From positions 49,355,976-49,419,975 of the forward strand of contig OZ029913.1 of the NCBI GenBank assembly GCA_964023275.1: a DNA stretch of 64,000 nucleotides, read 5' to 3'. Each line of letters opens with the position of its first letter. Position 1 is the stretch's first letter. Source of the stretch: Norana najaformis (lineage: Eukaryota > Annelida > Clitellata > Crassiclitellata > Hormogastridae). The position numbers and the translations under genes are program-made. The notes beneath the pieces are model-generated. The model worked only from the letters and a program-made list of their open reading frames with translations. It did not search any database and was not told the DNA's origin. This document shows, piece after piece, positions 46,430 through 58,545 of this stretch.

Positions 46430-47261
46430 GTCTTAATTCTGGCGGGAGTTTATTCCAGAAGGGATGGAGCTATGGAGCGATTTCCAAATTTTAAGGATGA
46501 GGTGAAGGGAGGGGGGAAAAGTGTTAGGACAGAAGATGAGCGGGTTGAACAGTAGTTGAATTGTAAGTAACTGACAAATATGAGGGTTGGGAGGATTTAA
46601 TTTTGTTGTAGGCAACCGATAGAACTTTATACATTAGGTATTTTAAGCCAGTGAAGTGATTTGAGAACAGAAGTGATGTGATGGCATTTGGGAGTTTTGG
46701 TGATAGTTCGAGCGAGAGCATTGCTAGCTTGAAGGCGGTTTATCTGGGTTGTGTCTATATTCAAGACAAGTAAATTGCAGTAATCAAGTTTTGAATGGAC
46801 TATGCATGTGGCAATGGTAGATGCAGTAGTAGTAGTAGTAGTTCCTCAGTTTAACGACAGCTTATGACAGCTTATGGCGTCGCCCTCCTCCTTTATCCAG
46901 GCTTGGGACTGGCACTACCCCGAAACAAGGCAGTGGCGGAGTTTAATGGTAGCCTAGATGCGATTTTGAAGTCAAACGATTTTGAAGTCAAGCGTAGGGC
47001 GGATTCTGCGAAGGTCGCGTATATGCATAAAACAAGAGCGGGAAAGATGGATGATATGGTCGGTAAAGTCGAGGTTTGGTCAAATATTACACCTAAATTG
47101 CGGACAGCAGAGTTAGTATTAAAGGTGTGGGTGGAGTCCAGGGTGAGGGAGATTGGAGGATCGGAAATTTTCTTCAGCTGGTCATTTAGGCCAGTAAGTA
47201 TGAATTCGGGTTTAGATGGGTTGAGGCACAAAAGGCCTCTTGGATCTTGACTTGGAACCAT
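46430..47261 (-). mobile_element. L2/CR1-like LINE fragment, minus strand
   Basis: From high to low coordinates: LNPSKPEFILTGLNDQLKKI, SAVRNLGVIFDQTSTL (both within 46893-47261), then a 3' part with ITSLLFSNHFTGLKYLMYKV near 46640 and an end near 46440. It is the same subfamily as 42800-44900. A plus-oriented tail (CATTGGGCGCTGTAGACATC, ACGATTACGATAC) abuts it at 47240-47325. Confidence 0.8.
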
Positions 47262-47329
47262 ACCTAACCTTCTGACTTAGTTTCATTGGGCGCTGTAGAC
47301 ATCTCAAGTTTACGATTACGATACATGTA

Positions 47330-47865
47330 TTATACGCATGAACGCCGAGTATACTCCGACCACGCTTGGAGCACTCGAGGATAACGCCGTATTTATTGTT
47401 TACACTCAATAGTTCCGGCGGAACTTGTAATAGCAGACGACTTGTGTTAACTGTGGGGTTGTTTCACGTACAAAGCGAGTGATCTAAGATGGCGGCAACG
47501 AGATCAACGAGAAGATCGGCAAAACTTGCGATTCAAACAGAAACAAGAAAAGGTTAATGTGGTATTATCATTGGCCGTCGTTAATATTTCAGCTTTGAAG
47601 ACTCGTAGCAAATAGTTTTATATGAATAAAAAGTAAATGTGTAAATAGAAGTACAATTTATTTCTTTGAAGCGGTAGTGTGAGAGCGTGAGACGTCGAAG
47701 ATAGGAGCCAAATTTTGCGGCTTTGGCCTGTGGCCATGTGGCTTCAGCCTTGTGATGCGTGACCTTGAGGAGGCCCCGCATCACAGAGCCTTCAGGACGC
47801 TATGGTGCCCAATTTTGAAACTGTTCGGACGAAACAGGAATGGCAGTAAAGTCACACAGTTGCAG
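47330..47865. other. No gene recognised
   Basis: Includes AAGATGGCGGCAACGAGATC near 47486, which reads MAATRSTRRSAKLAIQTETRK before a stop. This could be a short first exon (possible donor near ACAAGAAAAG|GTTAATG), but no downstream in-phase exon was found. Confidence 0.3.
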
Positions 47866-47869
47866 GACT

Positions 47870-49230
47870 CCCTTTCAGCTAAAGTCTTCTCAGACATATC
47901 TGGCTTTCCGACACCTGTAATTAACACCAGCGTCAACCCTGGTCTAAACAGTTTTCGAATCTGCACCCTGGACGAAAAACTACAGATCGATCTCCAACAG
48001 GTCTCTCGTTCATGTCAAAGGTAGTGGAGCGACTTATATCAGAACAGCTGACTGGGTATTTCGTAATAACAATTTGATAACACGCCTGCAAGCAGCATTC
48101 AACTGAGACAGGGTCTGCTTCGTCTTTCAAATATCTTAGATGCAGCAGGTGGTCAACATGTAATTTTTCTAGACCTAGTAAGCCTTAGTGCTGCCTTTGA
48201 CACCATTAACCATGATGTTTTGCTGTGTCACAGCAGTATGGCGTCGATGGAACGGCTTTGCAGTGAGTGAAGTCATTTCTGACAGATCACTTCAGCAACT
48301 TCATTTTCAAGAATGGCTATTTTTGATCTTCCGCCTGGACTGCAGTTTGTCGCAGAGCTTTGTTTCGGGTCCACTGCTTTTCCTGCTCTACACAGCAGAA
48401 CTGTTAACTGTTAACCATTGTCGAAACCTGGATGCTCTCTGCACATTCATATGCTGATGATACTCAGTTGTATATCAGTAAGCTTCTCAGGTTACTTCTT
48501 CTCCCACCAGATTCAGAGCTGAATGTGCGCCAATTGCCTGAAGATTAATATGGAAAAGACTCAGCTCATTTGGATGGGCATGTGGTATTAACTGGAAATG
48601 TTACGATCTTTGAGCTCCATCTTTCAACAGTCCACGTCAGTTTCCTTTTATAATGTGGTGGCTGACCAGGAGTTACAGCTGGTGCTGAAATAACAATGGA
48701 AGACTGCATAGACAAGTTGCGACAATTGTGCTAAGTGTGAGCTGTGGCAGATGCAACGGATCCGATCTCCGTTGACACTTTAAGCCAAAAAGTGTACACG
48801 CCTTCATCAGCTGTTGTCTCAACTACTGCAACATTCAGCTGGTTGGCTTGCAGGAAACTTCAGTGTTCAGAATGCAGCGACCATATTCATGTCAGGCGCA
48901 TGAAAGTTTGACCACATTATGCCATTGCATCAAAATCTGCACTAGCTGCCAATACACAAGAGAATCATTTTAAGGTTGGCAACATTTGTCAGCAAGTCAG
49001 ACTAGCACCACCTTACCTGGGAAAAGATTGTGTGCTTGCCTCGCAGATCTGAAATGATCTCAACTACGATATGCCAAAATTATGATCTAGTACAGGTGGG
49101 AAAAGCCATCGAGTTGAGAGCTGTGACATTCTCTGTGTGGAATGCTTTGCCTGTTGCAATTCGTGATCCTGATATATAACTGGAAAGCCTTTAAAAGATG
49201 CTGATGGCTAATCTGTAAGCCTTCAAAAGA
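47870..49230 (+). mobile_element. L2/CR1-like LINE fragment, RT to 3' end
   Basis: Plus-strand pieces: a decayed KVVERLISEQL-type block near 48020, AAFDTINHDVLL-type near 48195, FVSGPLLFLLYTAELLTV near 48360, a Y-A-D-D-T-Q-L-Y-I-like box at about 48452-48475, and a 3' end near 49110-49170 (VWNALPVAIRD-like). There are many frame changes. Confidence 0.75.
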
Positions 49231-49234
49231 TGCT

Positions 49235-49734
49235 GATGGCTAATCTGTTTATGTCATCATATTAGTGCCTAGCTACTTTAGTGCATTTGTAGTGCATTTA
49301 GTTACATTTTCTTGTACTTTGCAAATTGATTTATAACAATAATAATCATAGTGATAATGTTAATTATCATAATAATAACTGGCTCACATTATTTCTAGCT
49401 TACTTTAGTTATTCAAAGTTGGTTATGTATGGAAAGTGTAACACTGCAGTTATTTTCACTTTGACTGTTTTCACCTATAAGCGAGGTTTAGCTTACCGAA
49501 ACAGTTTAGACCCTCTCTTCTTGGAGCAATAAGTGGCCTCAATTGTTTATATTGTATGCTTGACTAACAGAAATTTCTTGTTAGGTGACAAATCAACTAA
49601 ACTGTTTTGGACGATCTTGGAAGAGTATGTGGCCTCGCTTGTCTAATTGATCATGGTCATTTCTGTTATGACAGAAGCCAGGTTATTATTGTGGAGCTAT
49701 ATTTTTGCATTGTTATCCTGGTATATACGCATTT
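49235..49734. other. Intergenic DNA, no feature recognised
   Basis: Short imperfect AATAAT runs and open frames without motifs. Ends at the TTAA target site of the next element. Confidence 0.4.
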
Positions 49735-49738
49735 TTAA

Positions 49739-51441
49739 CCTCCTTAGCGTTAACTCCGAGCGTTACTCGGGCCCAAAATTCTATGTAAAAATGGTTAACC
49801 CCGAACGTGACTTGGGGTAATTAGCATTCATATTATATGGCTCTCAGTCTATCGCAAACGTTATATTTTTGAAATCTAACGTCATTTAGGCTAAGATAAT
49901 ATAATTAAGCACAGAAATAAGTGGAAGATATTTTTAGAATTGGGTCATAAACATGAAAATCAACCAGTAGAATCGGACATTTAAATCGCAAATTTTAAAT
50001 AGCCTAAGATGGCGGCGCGGCATGGCCTTACTGACAGCGAAATTCGGCAAATGTTTGATGAATAATTGGCATCAGATGATGACAGTTTCTACTCGTCTGA
50101 CAATGAAAACCTGTTTGGTGCATCCAGCTTGGAGGATGAAGTGACTTTGGCTGAAGAACATTCTGACATTGACACCGAGTTCACAAATGGCTTCCGATAC
50201 ATGTTGACGGAGCAACATGAAACTGGGTCGGATGTTCCTCACCCATGCTGGGGGGCAGTGAGAGAGGTCACATATTGGTCAGGCTTATAGGTTGCTGCCA
50301 TACTTGCATTTTATGTTCAGAGAATAAGATCACAACTCCCAAAGGGCTGCCCTAAGAAGGCAGTGTAAATGAAAAGCATTCAAAGTTGCTTTGTGCAGAG
50401 TTGGCTGCTTCCACATGTACCACGAGCAAAATCAGATAGTGGTTCCACGAACCAGTGCTGCGTAAATAAGTAAGTGCCTGTGGGGTATAAAGAAGGTAAG
50501 CAGTATAGCACATCAAACACCTGTTCAAATTTTCATTCTAAATTGTCCTCCTAGAACTATTCAGTCCAGTCTGTTGAGAAAGAGGAGTCGATCCAGGAAG
50601 CTTCAGCCATCTTCGAGATGACAATCCACTGTCAATCCAGCACACTCAAGCATTTCTGAAATTTGCTCTTTTCAGAGCCACCAAATATTTGAAAAGGAAA
50701 CGAAACATCAGTCTGTTTGCCTGTATATGTGCCTGGCTTGTTGTAATGTTTCTGTTGTTACCCTGTTGTGCATCTTGTGTTTTTGATGTTGTGGTTGTAT
50801 TGCTGTGCATGTGTTTGGGAGATGGTGAGGTGGGTAAGCAACCTCAAACTTTTATTTCAAAACTGGACAAAAGGATTGAAAGAGTAGATAAAATGCTAAA
50901 GAACGATGTTAGTCTCAAGTCTGTATGTAAAAAATGACCAAGACCTGATAAGTTAAAAATTTCTTACTTTTCTGGCATTTTCTTGTATTTGCTTCGATTT
51001 TTATGACTACGGTTTATGTACTAAAATTATTGTATCTTTTTAATTTATGAAAATGTTTTAAAAAATTTTAGGGGGTTTTGTCTGATAATAATTTCTGCAC
51101 AGTTTTTTTGCTGACACTACATATGTTGTCACTGAAAATGCTTTCTATAGGGACTTGAACATGAAAAAAGTTTTTAAAATGGGGTGGGGTACAGTTTGGG
51201 GCAGCTTTGGGTACCCCAAAATTTTTATGTCAAAAACTGGACAGATGGATGGGAAGTGGAGATAAAATGCTAAAGAAAGCTGTTTACTTTTTATATCTCT
51301 AGGTCAAGAACTGACTGAGATATCACAAGTTCAAAACTTTAATTAATATGGCATTTTGCGGTGAAATAACTCTCGTCATTATTGGGATAAATATAACGTT
51401 TTCGGCATGTTTTTCTGGGTGGAAATCTAACGCTAAGGAGG
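49739..51441 (+). mobile_element. piggyBac-type element with both ends and TTAA sites
   Basis: The element is flanked by TTAA (49735-49738 and 51442-51445). Its ends are inverted copies of CCTCCTTAGCGTTA. After the left end come two diverged direct copies of a subterminal unit (TTAACTCCGAGCGTTACTCGG and TTAACCCCGAACGTGACTTGG). An ATG at 50009 gives MAARHGLTDSEIRQMFDE, then TAA, then an acidic stretch (LASDDDSFYSSDNENLFG), as expected for the N-terminus of a piggyBac transposase. No catalytic domain was found, so this is an internally deleted, nonautonomous copy. It contains two diverged copies of a unit with CAAAACTGGACA and GATAAAATGCTAAAGAA (about 50855 and 51230). Confidence 0.9.
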
Positions 51442-51445
51442 TTAA

Positions 51446-51645
51446 AGCATTCTGTAAGAGCATCTCAAAGGCACTTGAACATGTATGGCAATGTGACCGA
51501 TCTAAACATTTGTGAGTTGAGGTAATCTGAAACTGTATCTTGCTGTTTGTGGCAGAACATTCAAATTTTCTGTAGAAGATTGATTTGTACAAATGGTCCA
51601 GTACACAAGAAAGTGTGATTTGCCTGCTGTATATGAGTATGGAAC
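51446..51645. other. No feature recognised
   Basis: A short gap between the piggyBac element and a LINE fragment. Confidence 0.4.
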
Positions 51646-51989
51646 TAACAGGTCCCTCTTTTGTTTGTGGGCACTGCTGGCTGGATTAGGGAACATGGAG
51701 CTCCCTGATGTATTCTGGGGCTGCACTGGTCATTAAGACCTGCCAAGAGAGGAGCATCATGAATGTAATCCTGTCCTCGGCATGGGGCTAGCATATTGTC
51801 ACTTGGATGTAGTGCATTCCTAAATGGCTGCCCATTGAGCAAATAATCCAGTTTAAAATCTGTCATATTTCGCTAGGTATGACATTTATGTAATTATAAT
51901 TTGCTACTGCTATAGTGCTGGTTTCTAATGCACAGGGCATCAACTGATGGCACACAGAAATTGAGCTTCAGTCAGGTCAGTACCCAGAA

Positions 51990-52200
51990 AGTCAGTCAGC
52001 CGCAACTGAGAGGCAGCCTATGGGGATAAGCCAACTGAAAAAGATAAGTCTTAAATTGAGACCAGAATGACACAAGAGGCTGACAACAATGAACTGATGC
52101 AGGCAGAGAGTTATAAACTTTGGGTCCAGCAGCTGAAAAGCTCATCCACCAAGAGCAATTGTTAACTTGGTGAAGTGCATTTTGACACAACCAGAGAAAG
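51990..52200 (-). mobile_element. LINE fragment, ORF2 C-terminus
   Basis: The minus strand encodes [20 protein letters not shown] and FKTYLFQLAYPH, the standard end of L2/CR1-type ORF2. About 51650-51990 may contain further decayed parts on the same strand. A plus-strand end of another copy (KALEFTAQLCI-like, FKSRLDACLFQIA) lies at about 52840-52960. Confidence 0.8.
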
Positions 52201-53019
52201 GCAGTCAGCTGACATGGTTGAATAATAATCAGTATGGGGAATGAGGACTGAATTTAAGTACTGTGGTTGTCCAGAGGTGAGTGTTTTATAAACAATAAGC
52301 CCCATTGAAACAGATCCTTTGCTCAAAGGGAAGGTAATGCACAGATTTAAGTATGAGTATATGCTTATATTTTGATATATCAGTTGTGGCTCTAGCCTAA
52401 GACTTCAGAACTCATGAATTTTAGATGCACAATTCAAAGTTGAAATGGGCCTGTAATTAGACAAGTCACAAGGGTCAGGAGAAGGTTTCTTTTGCAAAGG
52501 ACGAGCCATGGCATGAGTAAAAATAAAAAAGAAGAATCCCTCATGCAATGAGAAATTGACAATTTAAGTAATAGCTGGGCCCAGGACATCAAAGCACTCA
52601 TTGTTAAAAGAAATGTAGGCATGATGTCAAGAGACAGCTCTTGTTAGGTGAGGAAAAGATAAGTTTGCAAACTTCTAAGAGTTGTTGGGTGAAATAGTCT
52701 AGCCAGATTTTAAAAAGTCGGCTACCATATCTCTGTTTCTTGCTCACCCCTCATACCAACAAATGTTGTGCTTGATCAGCAGACACTTCAGCTGTTGTTG
52801 TGCCTCACAAAATGACAATATTGGGCTGTCCTGTGTTCTTGATGTCAGGTCCAAGGCTTTGGAATTCACTGCCCAGTTATGTATATTCTGTTAGATAATT
52901 AATGTCATTCAAATCTAGGCTTGACGCTTGTCTGTTTCAAATTGCTTGATCACTGTAGCTTGATTTCTGGTTCCCTGACCCAAAATGGTCATGATGTCGT
53001 CGGTATCACTCATCCTGAA

Positions 53020-55564
53020 CAATGTGGAACATAAAATCAGAAAGAGACTTTGAGATACAGAAAAACTCAAAAGGTTTTGACAAGAATTTGCATATGCAGT
53101 GGACCAACGGATTGTGGATAAGAGACAGGGAACAGTGAACGAAAAATGGGAACAAATGAAGAATGTTATTACAACTGAGGCAAAGCAGATGGTGCGATAT
53201 AAGAGCAGACCACAACCAAAGAAACCATGGGTTACAGATGAAATGATTCAGAAAATGGAAGAGAGAAGGAAAGTAAAGCATCAAAGCACAGAACTGGCAA
53301 AGATGGAATATAGACGACTGAACAACGATCTGAGGAGAACCAGTGAGAAAGCTAAAGACATTGGTAGGAGGAACAGTGCACAGCATTGGAGGATCTTCAG
53401 AAACAGGGAAGATATGATAAGGTTTACAACAGGATACAGGAGAAGTAAAGCCGGAAAAGTACAACGATAAAGGATGCAAAGGGAAATATACAGATGAAAA
53501 AGAGATAAGAGACACATGGAAAGAATACATTGAGGAACTCTATGACAAAGAAAACAGACCAGAGAAAGAAATGGATGAAACCACCAAGGAACCTGAAGAT
53601 GATGAAGAGATGGGACCTGGATTGCTGAGGCTGGAAGTTGAAAAGGCAATAGAAGAATTGAAGAATGGAAAATTTGAAGGCATAGACAAAACACCAGCTG
53701 AGATGTTGAAAACCTGGGAGAAGAGGCAACAGCAGAATTGGTAACAATATGCCATCAGATATATATGACTGGAGAGTGGCCAAAAGGTTTTATGCAAACA
53801 GTGATGGTACCTCTACAAAAAAAGGCAAATGCAGGCGAATGCAGTGATCACAGCACAATAACCCTCATACCGCATGCATCGAAGATCATATTGAAAATAT
53901 GAACTTGAAGGGTGGAAAGTAAAATAGAAACTATACAAGTTATAGGAGAGGATCAGTTATGATTCAGAAGAGGAAGGGGAACAAGAGACACTATTGGAGT
54001 CCTAAGAACACTGGGGGAAGAGACATTTACAACATGGGAAAGATCTGTATATCTGCTTTGTGGATTATGAAAAGGGTTTTGACAGAGTGAACTGGTGCAA
54101 ACTAATGGCAGTACTCAAAAAGATTGGAGTAGATTGGAAGGACAGATGGTTAATAAGAAACTTGTACATGGAGCAGTCAATGGTAGTGAGAGTAAACAGA
54201 ATAAACTCACAACCTGGAGGAATAGGAAGAGGAGTCAGACAAGGCTGCCCACTATCACCTTTACTGTTCAACATTTACATATAGATATTGGTCACAAAAG
54301 CATTAGAGAATATAGATGACGGAGTCAAGGTTGGGGGGAATCTGGTAAATGCCATAAGATTTGCAGATGATCAGGCAGTGGTAGCAGATACCAATGCTGG
54401 ACTATGAACTGCAAAGAATAATGGATGCGCTGAACAAAAAATTGGAAGAATATAATATGAAGATAAATAGAAAGAAAACACAGGTGATGAGACTGAGTAA
54501 ACGTGAAGGAAAACGAATAACTATTGTAGTCGATGGTACGGATATTTGAACAAATCCACTAGTTCTGTTATCTGGGAAGTTTAATATCATTTCATTTTCT
54601 TTCATTTTATTGCTCCACCAAAAAGACAACAGCATATAACATATACATTTAAAAAAAATTCGACTGGGATGCAACAGGCAATTCCAGAAAGAACCATGTT
54701 CCACTTATTAGGGACGCCTATGTCACATGGAATGCTGTTTGAAATGACAAATAATCAACTTAACAGGCCTGTAGTCCAACTGGAATTGGGGAAACAGAAC
54801 CTTTGTAACAAGAACCCAGAAAAACTTAACTAACAGAATGAAGTAATTCACATGAATTCACTTACTGAGTTCATTCAAATATGCACGTATATGATGTTTA
54901 AATAATTTAATATTGGGCACAGTACGAATGTCATCAGATAAATTGTTCCATAAAGAAGAACCAGCGCATTTAGTAGAAAATAAACGAGTGTTTGTACGGG
55001 CATAACTTGTATGATAATTATCCTTTGATCTTATGACTGCAGTTGCAGTACTGAGATAAGAGAAGAATAGCAATGGGAAAAGAAGCATTCTGGAAGAGAG
55101 GAGAACTTCTGAGAGGAAGGCTGAATCTGGATCTAAAGAAAAGAATGGTAAAATGCCTTATATGGAGTGTAACACTGTGTGGTTCTGAGACATGGACTAC
55201 TGGAAAGGCCAAAACTGAGAAACTTGAGACATTTGAAATGTGGATATGGAGAAGTCTGGCCAAAATCAGTTGGAAGGATTATGAAACCAGTGAGGAGGTG
55301 TTGCACTTGGTACAAGAAGAAAGGATACTGGTCAATACAATAAGAAGGAGACAGATGAACTGGATTGGTCACATACTGCATGGAAATTCTCTCTTGAAGA
55401 CAGTGACTGAAGGAAGAATAAAAGGAAAGAAGGTTCCAGGAAGACCAAGAAATATGCTTTTGGACTGGATGATTGATAAAGAAAGAAGACGGGGCTACAA
55501 AGAAGTTAAAGAAAGGGCACAGAACGGAGAAGAGTGGTGTCGTTGGACTGTTGGACCTGCCTAA
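53020..55564 (+). mobile_element. RTE-like LINE ORF2, split by a nested insertion
   Basis: Plus-strand blocks in order: pre-RT (PKKPWVTDEMIQKMEERRK), KAIEELKNGKFEGIDKTPAE near 53645, YMTGEWPKGFMQTVMVPLQK near 53763, VDYEKGFDRVNWCKLM near 54062, GRGVRQGCPLSPLLFNIYI near 54225 then a stop, and the active site RFADDQAVVAD near 54357. The frame is then interrupted at about 54546-55060. It resumes at 55061 with RIAMGKEAFWKRGELLRG, VTLCGSETWT, MNWIGHILHG and GRPRNMLLDWM. It is a separate lineage from the L2/CR1-like copies. Stops and frameshifts make it inactive. Confidence 0.9.
54546..55060 (-). mobile_element. LINE 3' fragment inserted within the RTE-like element
   Basis: The minus strand at 54858-55060 encodes YHTSYARTNTRLFSTKCAG then SSLWNNLSDDIRTVPNIKLF, the end of a different LINE ORF2. 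The plus-strand RTE frame breaks exactly around this block and resumes after it, so the fragment was inserted in inverse orientation. Confidence 0.78.
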
Positions 55565-55828
55565 AGGCAGAACACTAAAAAAGAAGAAGACCCAAAAGAG
55601 TGCAACCAAGCTTCCCCAACAGGCTATGATTTTTTTTACTACGTTTTCACTAGAAGTGACCCTTGGTCCCTTGATTGATGCCTTACGAATTATGATAATG
55701 GCATTATAGGAGTCATTAAATATAGTTTGCATTAGTTTTAGTTATTTTTTAAATTTGTGTTAGTCAACCTATAGTTGTTTTTAAATCAACAGAAAGTTTA
55801 ACTGTTTTTATATTTGTATTTGCTTTAG

Positions 55829-56055
55829 AATCTATGAACTTGCCACTTGCACTTCATGATACCATGCTGAAAGGAGAAGTGCTTACTTCATCTCAAGAAA
55901 CTGTTAGGATTAAACAAGAATCTGATGATGAAATTAACTGCTTAAAAGGCGATACCCTTTCTCCAGACAATTCACTAAACCTATTGGCCTTAGTTGCAAA
56001 TAGTCATCTTATAAGCAAAGCTAAAACATCAAAGTTTGGAGCAGCTGGAAATCAG
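55829..56055 (+). CDS. Unidentified host gene, exon A
   Basis: 227 bp. The acceptor is TTTGCTTTAG and the donor is CAG|GTCTGA. The phase is 2 leading bases, then 75 codons ending phase 0. It encodes SMNLPLALHDTMLKGEVL, a VRIKQESDDEI block that fits a sumoylation-type motif (hydrophobic-K-x-E) next to acidic residues, and LNLLALVANSHLI. The composition suggests a nuclear regulatory protein. I do not recognise the family. Upstream exons were not found, and the nearby RTE-like element is presumably in the preceding intron. Confidence 0.62.
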
Positions 56056-56267
56056 GTCTGAAATAAGTGCTTCTACTGTAATCTGAATGCTAATAAATAA
56101 TAAATAATAATGAGTAGTGGCATGACCTAGGCTAACAGGAAGTTGTTATTCTGATGAAGGCATAATAAAATGGACAGATAATTTGTCTTTTGTCTAACAT
56201 CCATTATGATGAAAGCATCACATTCATTTTGTATTTATGCATCTTTAACTGAAATAACTTGTAACAG

Positions 56268-56321
56268 GATTTACTGCCCAAACAAGACTCAAATGCATTT
56301 ATTCCACATAGACAAAACGAA
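56268..56321 (+). CDS. Unidentified host gene, possible small exon
   Basis: 54 bp, phase 0 on both sides. The acceptor is TTGTAACAG and the donor is GAA|GTAGAA. It encodes DLLPKQDSNAFIPHRQNE. It would join exon A and exon B without changing frame, so it may be an alternative exon. The polypyrimidine tract is weak. Confidence 0.4.
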
Positions 56322-56548
56322 GTAGAAGATTACTTCCCCAGTGTTGGAGAGTTTTTGTCAGTGGCACAATATTTGTGTTTGCTTGTGCCAAAGATGTGTT
56401 TCTTTCCAGTTCCAGGACATTGCTTGTTGTAAATGAACTGGATGTGGGAACAGGAAGCAAATGTAGTTTGTTTTAAAGCACTGCTATTGTGATGTAAAAA
56501 TTTGCTAAATGTTCACTTGCATACATTACTTCATTATTGTTTTGACAG

Positions 56549-56822
56549 AAAGTTAAAGAAGGACAAGTGATCAAAAAAATGCCTGGATCTAAACAAGTTA
56601 TGACAATACATGAAATTTTGGATATGCCTGAAAAACAGCTGGTGCAGATGTTTTCTGAGTTGACTTCTAATGAGCTGACAAGAAATTTTGCATATACCTG
56701 TTATCTGATGCCTGAGAAATGTGCCGAGATATTTACCAGCTTTGGTAATGAGAATAAGGCAAAAAGTGATATGCTGTATCATCTACTGGATCATCTTAAA
56801 AATCTGAAGAGACAAGTTACAG
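56549..56822 (+). CDS. Unidentified host gene, exon B with Cys/His motif
   Basis: 274 bp, phase 0 to 1. The acceptor is TTTTGACAG and the donor is ACAG|GTTTGT. It encodes KVKEGQVIKKMPGSK, TIHEILDMPEKQLVQMF, SELTSNELTRNFAYTC, then CYLMPEKC ... MLYHLLDHLKNLKRQV. The spacing C-x6-C ... H-x3-H could form an atypical zinc-binding finger, which is inference. Codon use and lack of stops over 91 codons support a true exon. Family unknown to me. Confidence 0.7.
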
Positions 56823-57487
56823 GTTTGTGCATGTGAATGATTATAACTTTACTTTATTCTTAACTCTTTGAATGCCACTGGCATATCTGTACTCAGACTA
56901 AATTAGATAGCTCAAAAGTGTATACTTTTTGGTTAGTTTCATAAGAAATTAATGTAAGAAGTGATTGCCGCAATAATTGATCGGAACTGTTTTTTTGTGA
57001 CCAACCAGTAGATTTTGTGTTTGGATTTTGGTAATTGTGATTCGGAAGAGAGTTGAGAGAATTTCTTGTGTTTAATAATATTACATTTAGCATCCAAACT
57101 TCACTTCTGACTGTGGCTAATGAATACATTCCTGACGTCCAGCAAGCATGTGACAGATCAGTGAGGAAGCATCTTTAGGGCACCAATTTGAAGCGAAGTT
57201 TCGCCTAAGTATGTACAGATAATAGAGCAGAGTCCACTGGACTTCTGCATAGTCAGTAATTTGTTTGGATACAAAACAGGAACAGCAGCCTGAGCTGAGG
57301 TAAAAACCCGTCATCGGGAGGTTGTAAGTGTATCCATTATCAGTGCGGCACTGGATACACTTTTAAAGATTGATGAACTACATTACTAATATTGCTTACA
57401 ATTTTACCAACAACATTTGATCACACTTGACCTTTTTGGTGAAAGTTCACAGTAGGGAAACAAATTCAGGCTTGATTAGTATCCTGT

Positions 57488-58278
57488 CAGTGATGGATAA
57501 TTAATTAATTAAAAACTAATATATTACCTAATCAATTATCTTGGTGGCTAATTCAAATTAATTAGTAACTAAAATTTTTCTAATTCTAATTTAACTTGTC
57601 TAATTCTAATAAAAATTTCATAATTAGGTTCTTAATACCTAGCCTAAACATTTCCTTATTTACTAGTTGCTGACTGCTTTCACTGTTGCCTATAAATATC
57701 AACCAATAGTATTTTTTGTAACATCTTTAGTATTTTTTGTAATATGGGTGGAGCAACAGGATGATCCAGTTACAGATTCTGAAGAACTGGACAAATATTT
57801 ACAAAGTGCTGCCTTTTTTACCAAGAAAATACTATGAGATTTCTCTTACTTTTCAAAATGCATCTGAAACGTCATGTTGTTCCTGCAACCTCATCTTCAG
57901 TGGAGCGAGTGTTTAGTGTTGCGGGATTTATTGCAAACAAGTGAAGAAATAGGCTTGAAGAAAATACTTTAGAATTCGTGAGAGTTGCAAAGTGCAACTC
58001 CGATCTCTTATAAATTAAAACATTTCCACAGTAATAAGCAGAAAGTTTTAAAAATTGAATGAAAGATTATCAAAAATAAGTTATTCTCATTATTTGAAAT
58101 ATCTGTCTAATAGACTACATGCCAGACTAGTAAACTACAGTATTGTGTTATTTTGCTTTCTGACATCCGTAACTAATTCTAATTTATTAGTTCCTCTAAA
58201 AATCGCAATTCTAATTATACATTTGAACTAATGCTAATTCTAATTAATTAGTAACAAAAACCTAATTACCCGTCATTG
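57488..58278 (+). mobile_element. Short hAT-type element with transposase C-terminus
   Basis: 791 bp. The ends are CAGTGATGGATAATTAATTA on the left and the complement of CAATGACGGGTAATTAGG on the right, the usual hAT-type CAGTGATGGGTAA ends. Inside, 57855-58010 encodes RHVVPATSSSVERVFSVAG then FIANK, stop, NRLEENTLEFVRV: the hAT dimerisation domain. The flanks TATCCTGT and ATTCCTGT may be a diverged 8-bp target duplication. It lies in an intron of the plus-strand gene. Confidence 0.85.
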
Positions 58279-58545
58279 TCATTCCTGTAGTGATCCTGTA
58301 ATTTATATTTATCCTGTAATAATATAATGTTTTGTAATTTTTTAAGATGTTTATTCTAAATTAATAAATACCTCTTATTTCATTAAATGATTTCAGAACT
58401 TGCCAAAAAAGTTTCTAAAATTGTGTGCACCTGTAAACTTGGTGGAGTACTTTTTGGTTTCTTTCTATATTTCACTGAAAGCTTGCATCTGTTATCAGAT
58501 AGACTGAACAACCGGGTATTAGTTTAAATAATGCTGTATTTAGAG

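Noticed and set aside
50689..50937. 82-codon Cys/Leu/Val-rich ORF inside the piggyBac element as a membrane protein
   Set aside because: It lies in noncoding internal sequence of a deleted element, and its C-terminal part is a repeat that recurs at about 51230.
53006..53797. Minus-strand ORFs of 85-174 codons, Phe/Leu/Ser-rich and membrane-like
   Set aside because: They are the antisense of the purine-rich RTE-like ORF2. No splice or homology support.
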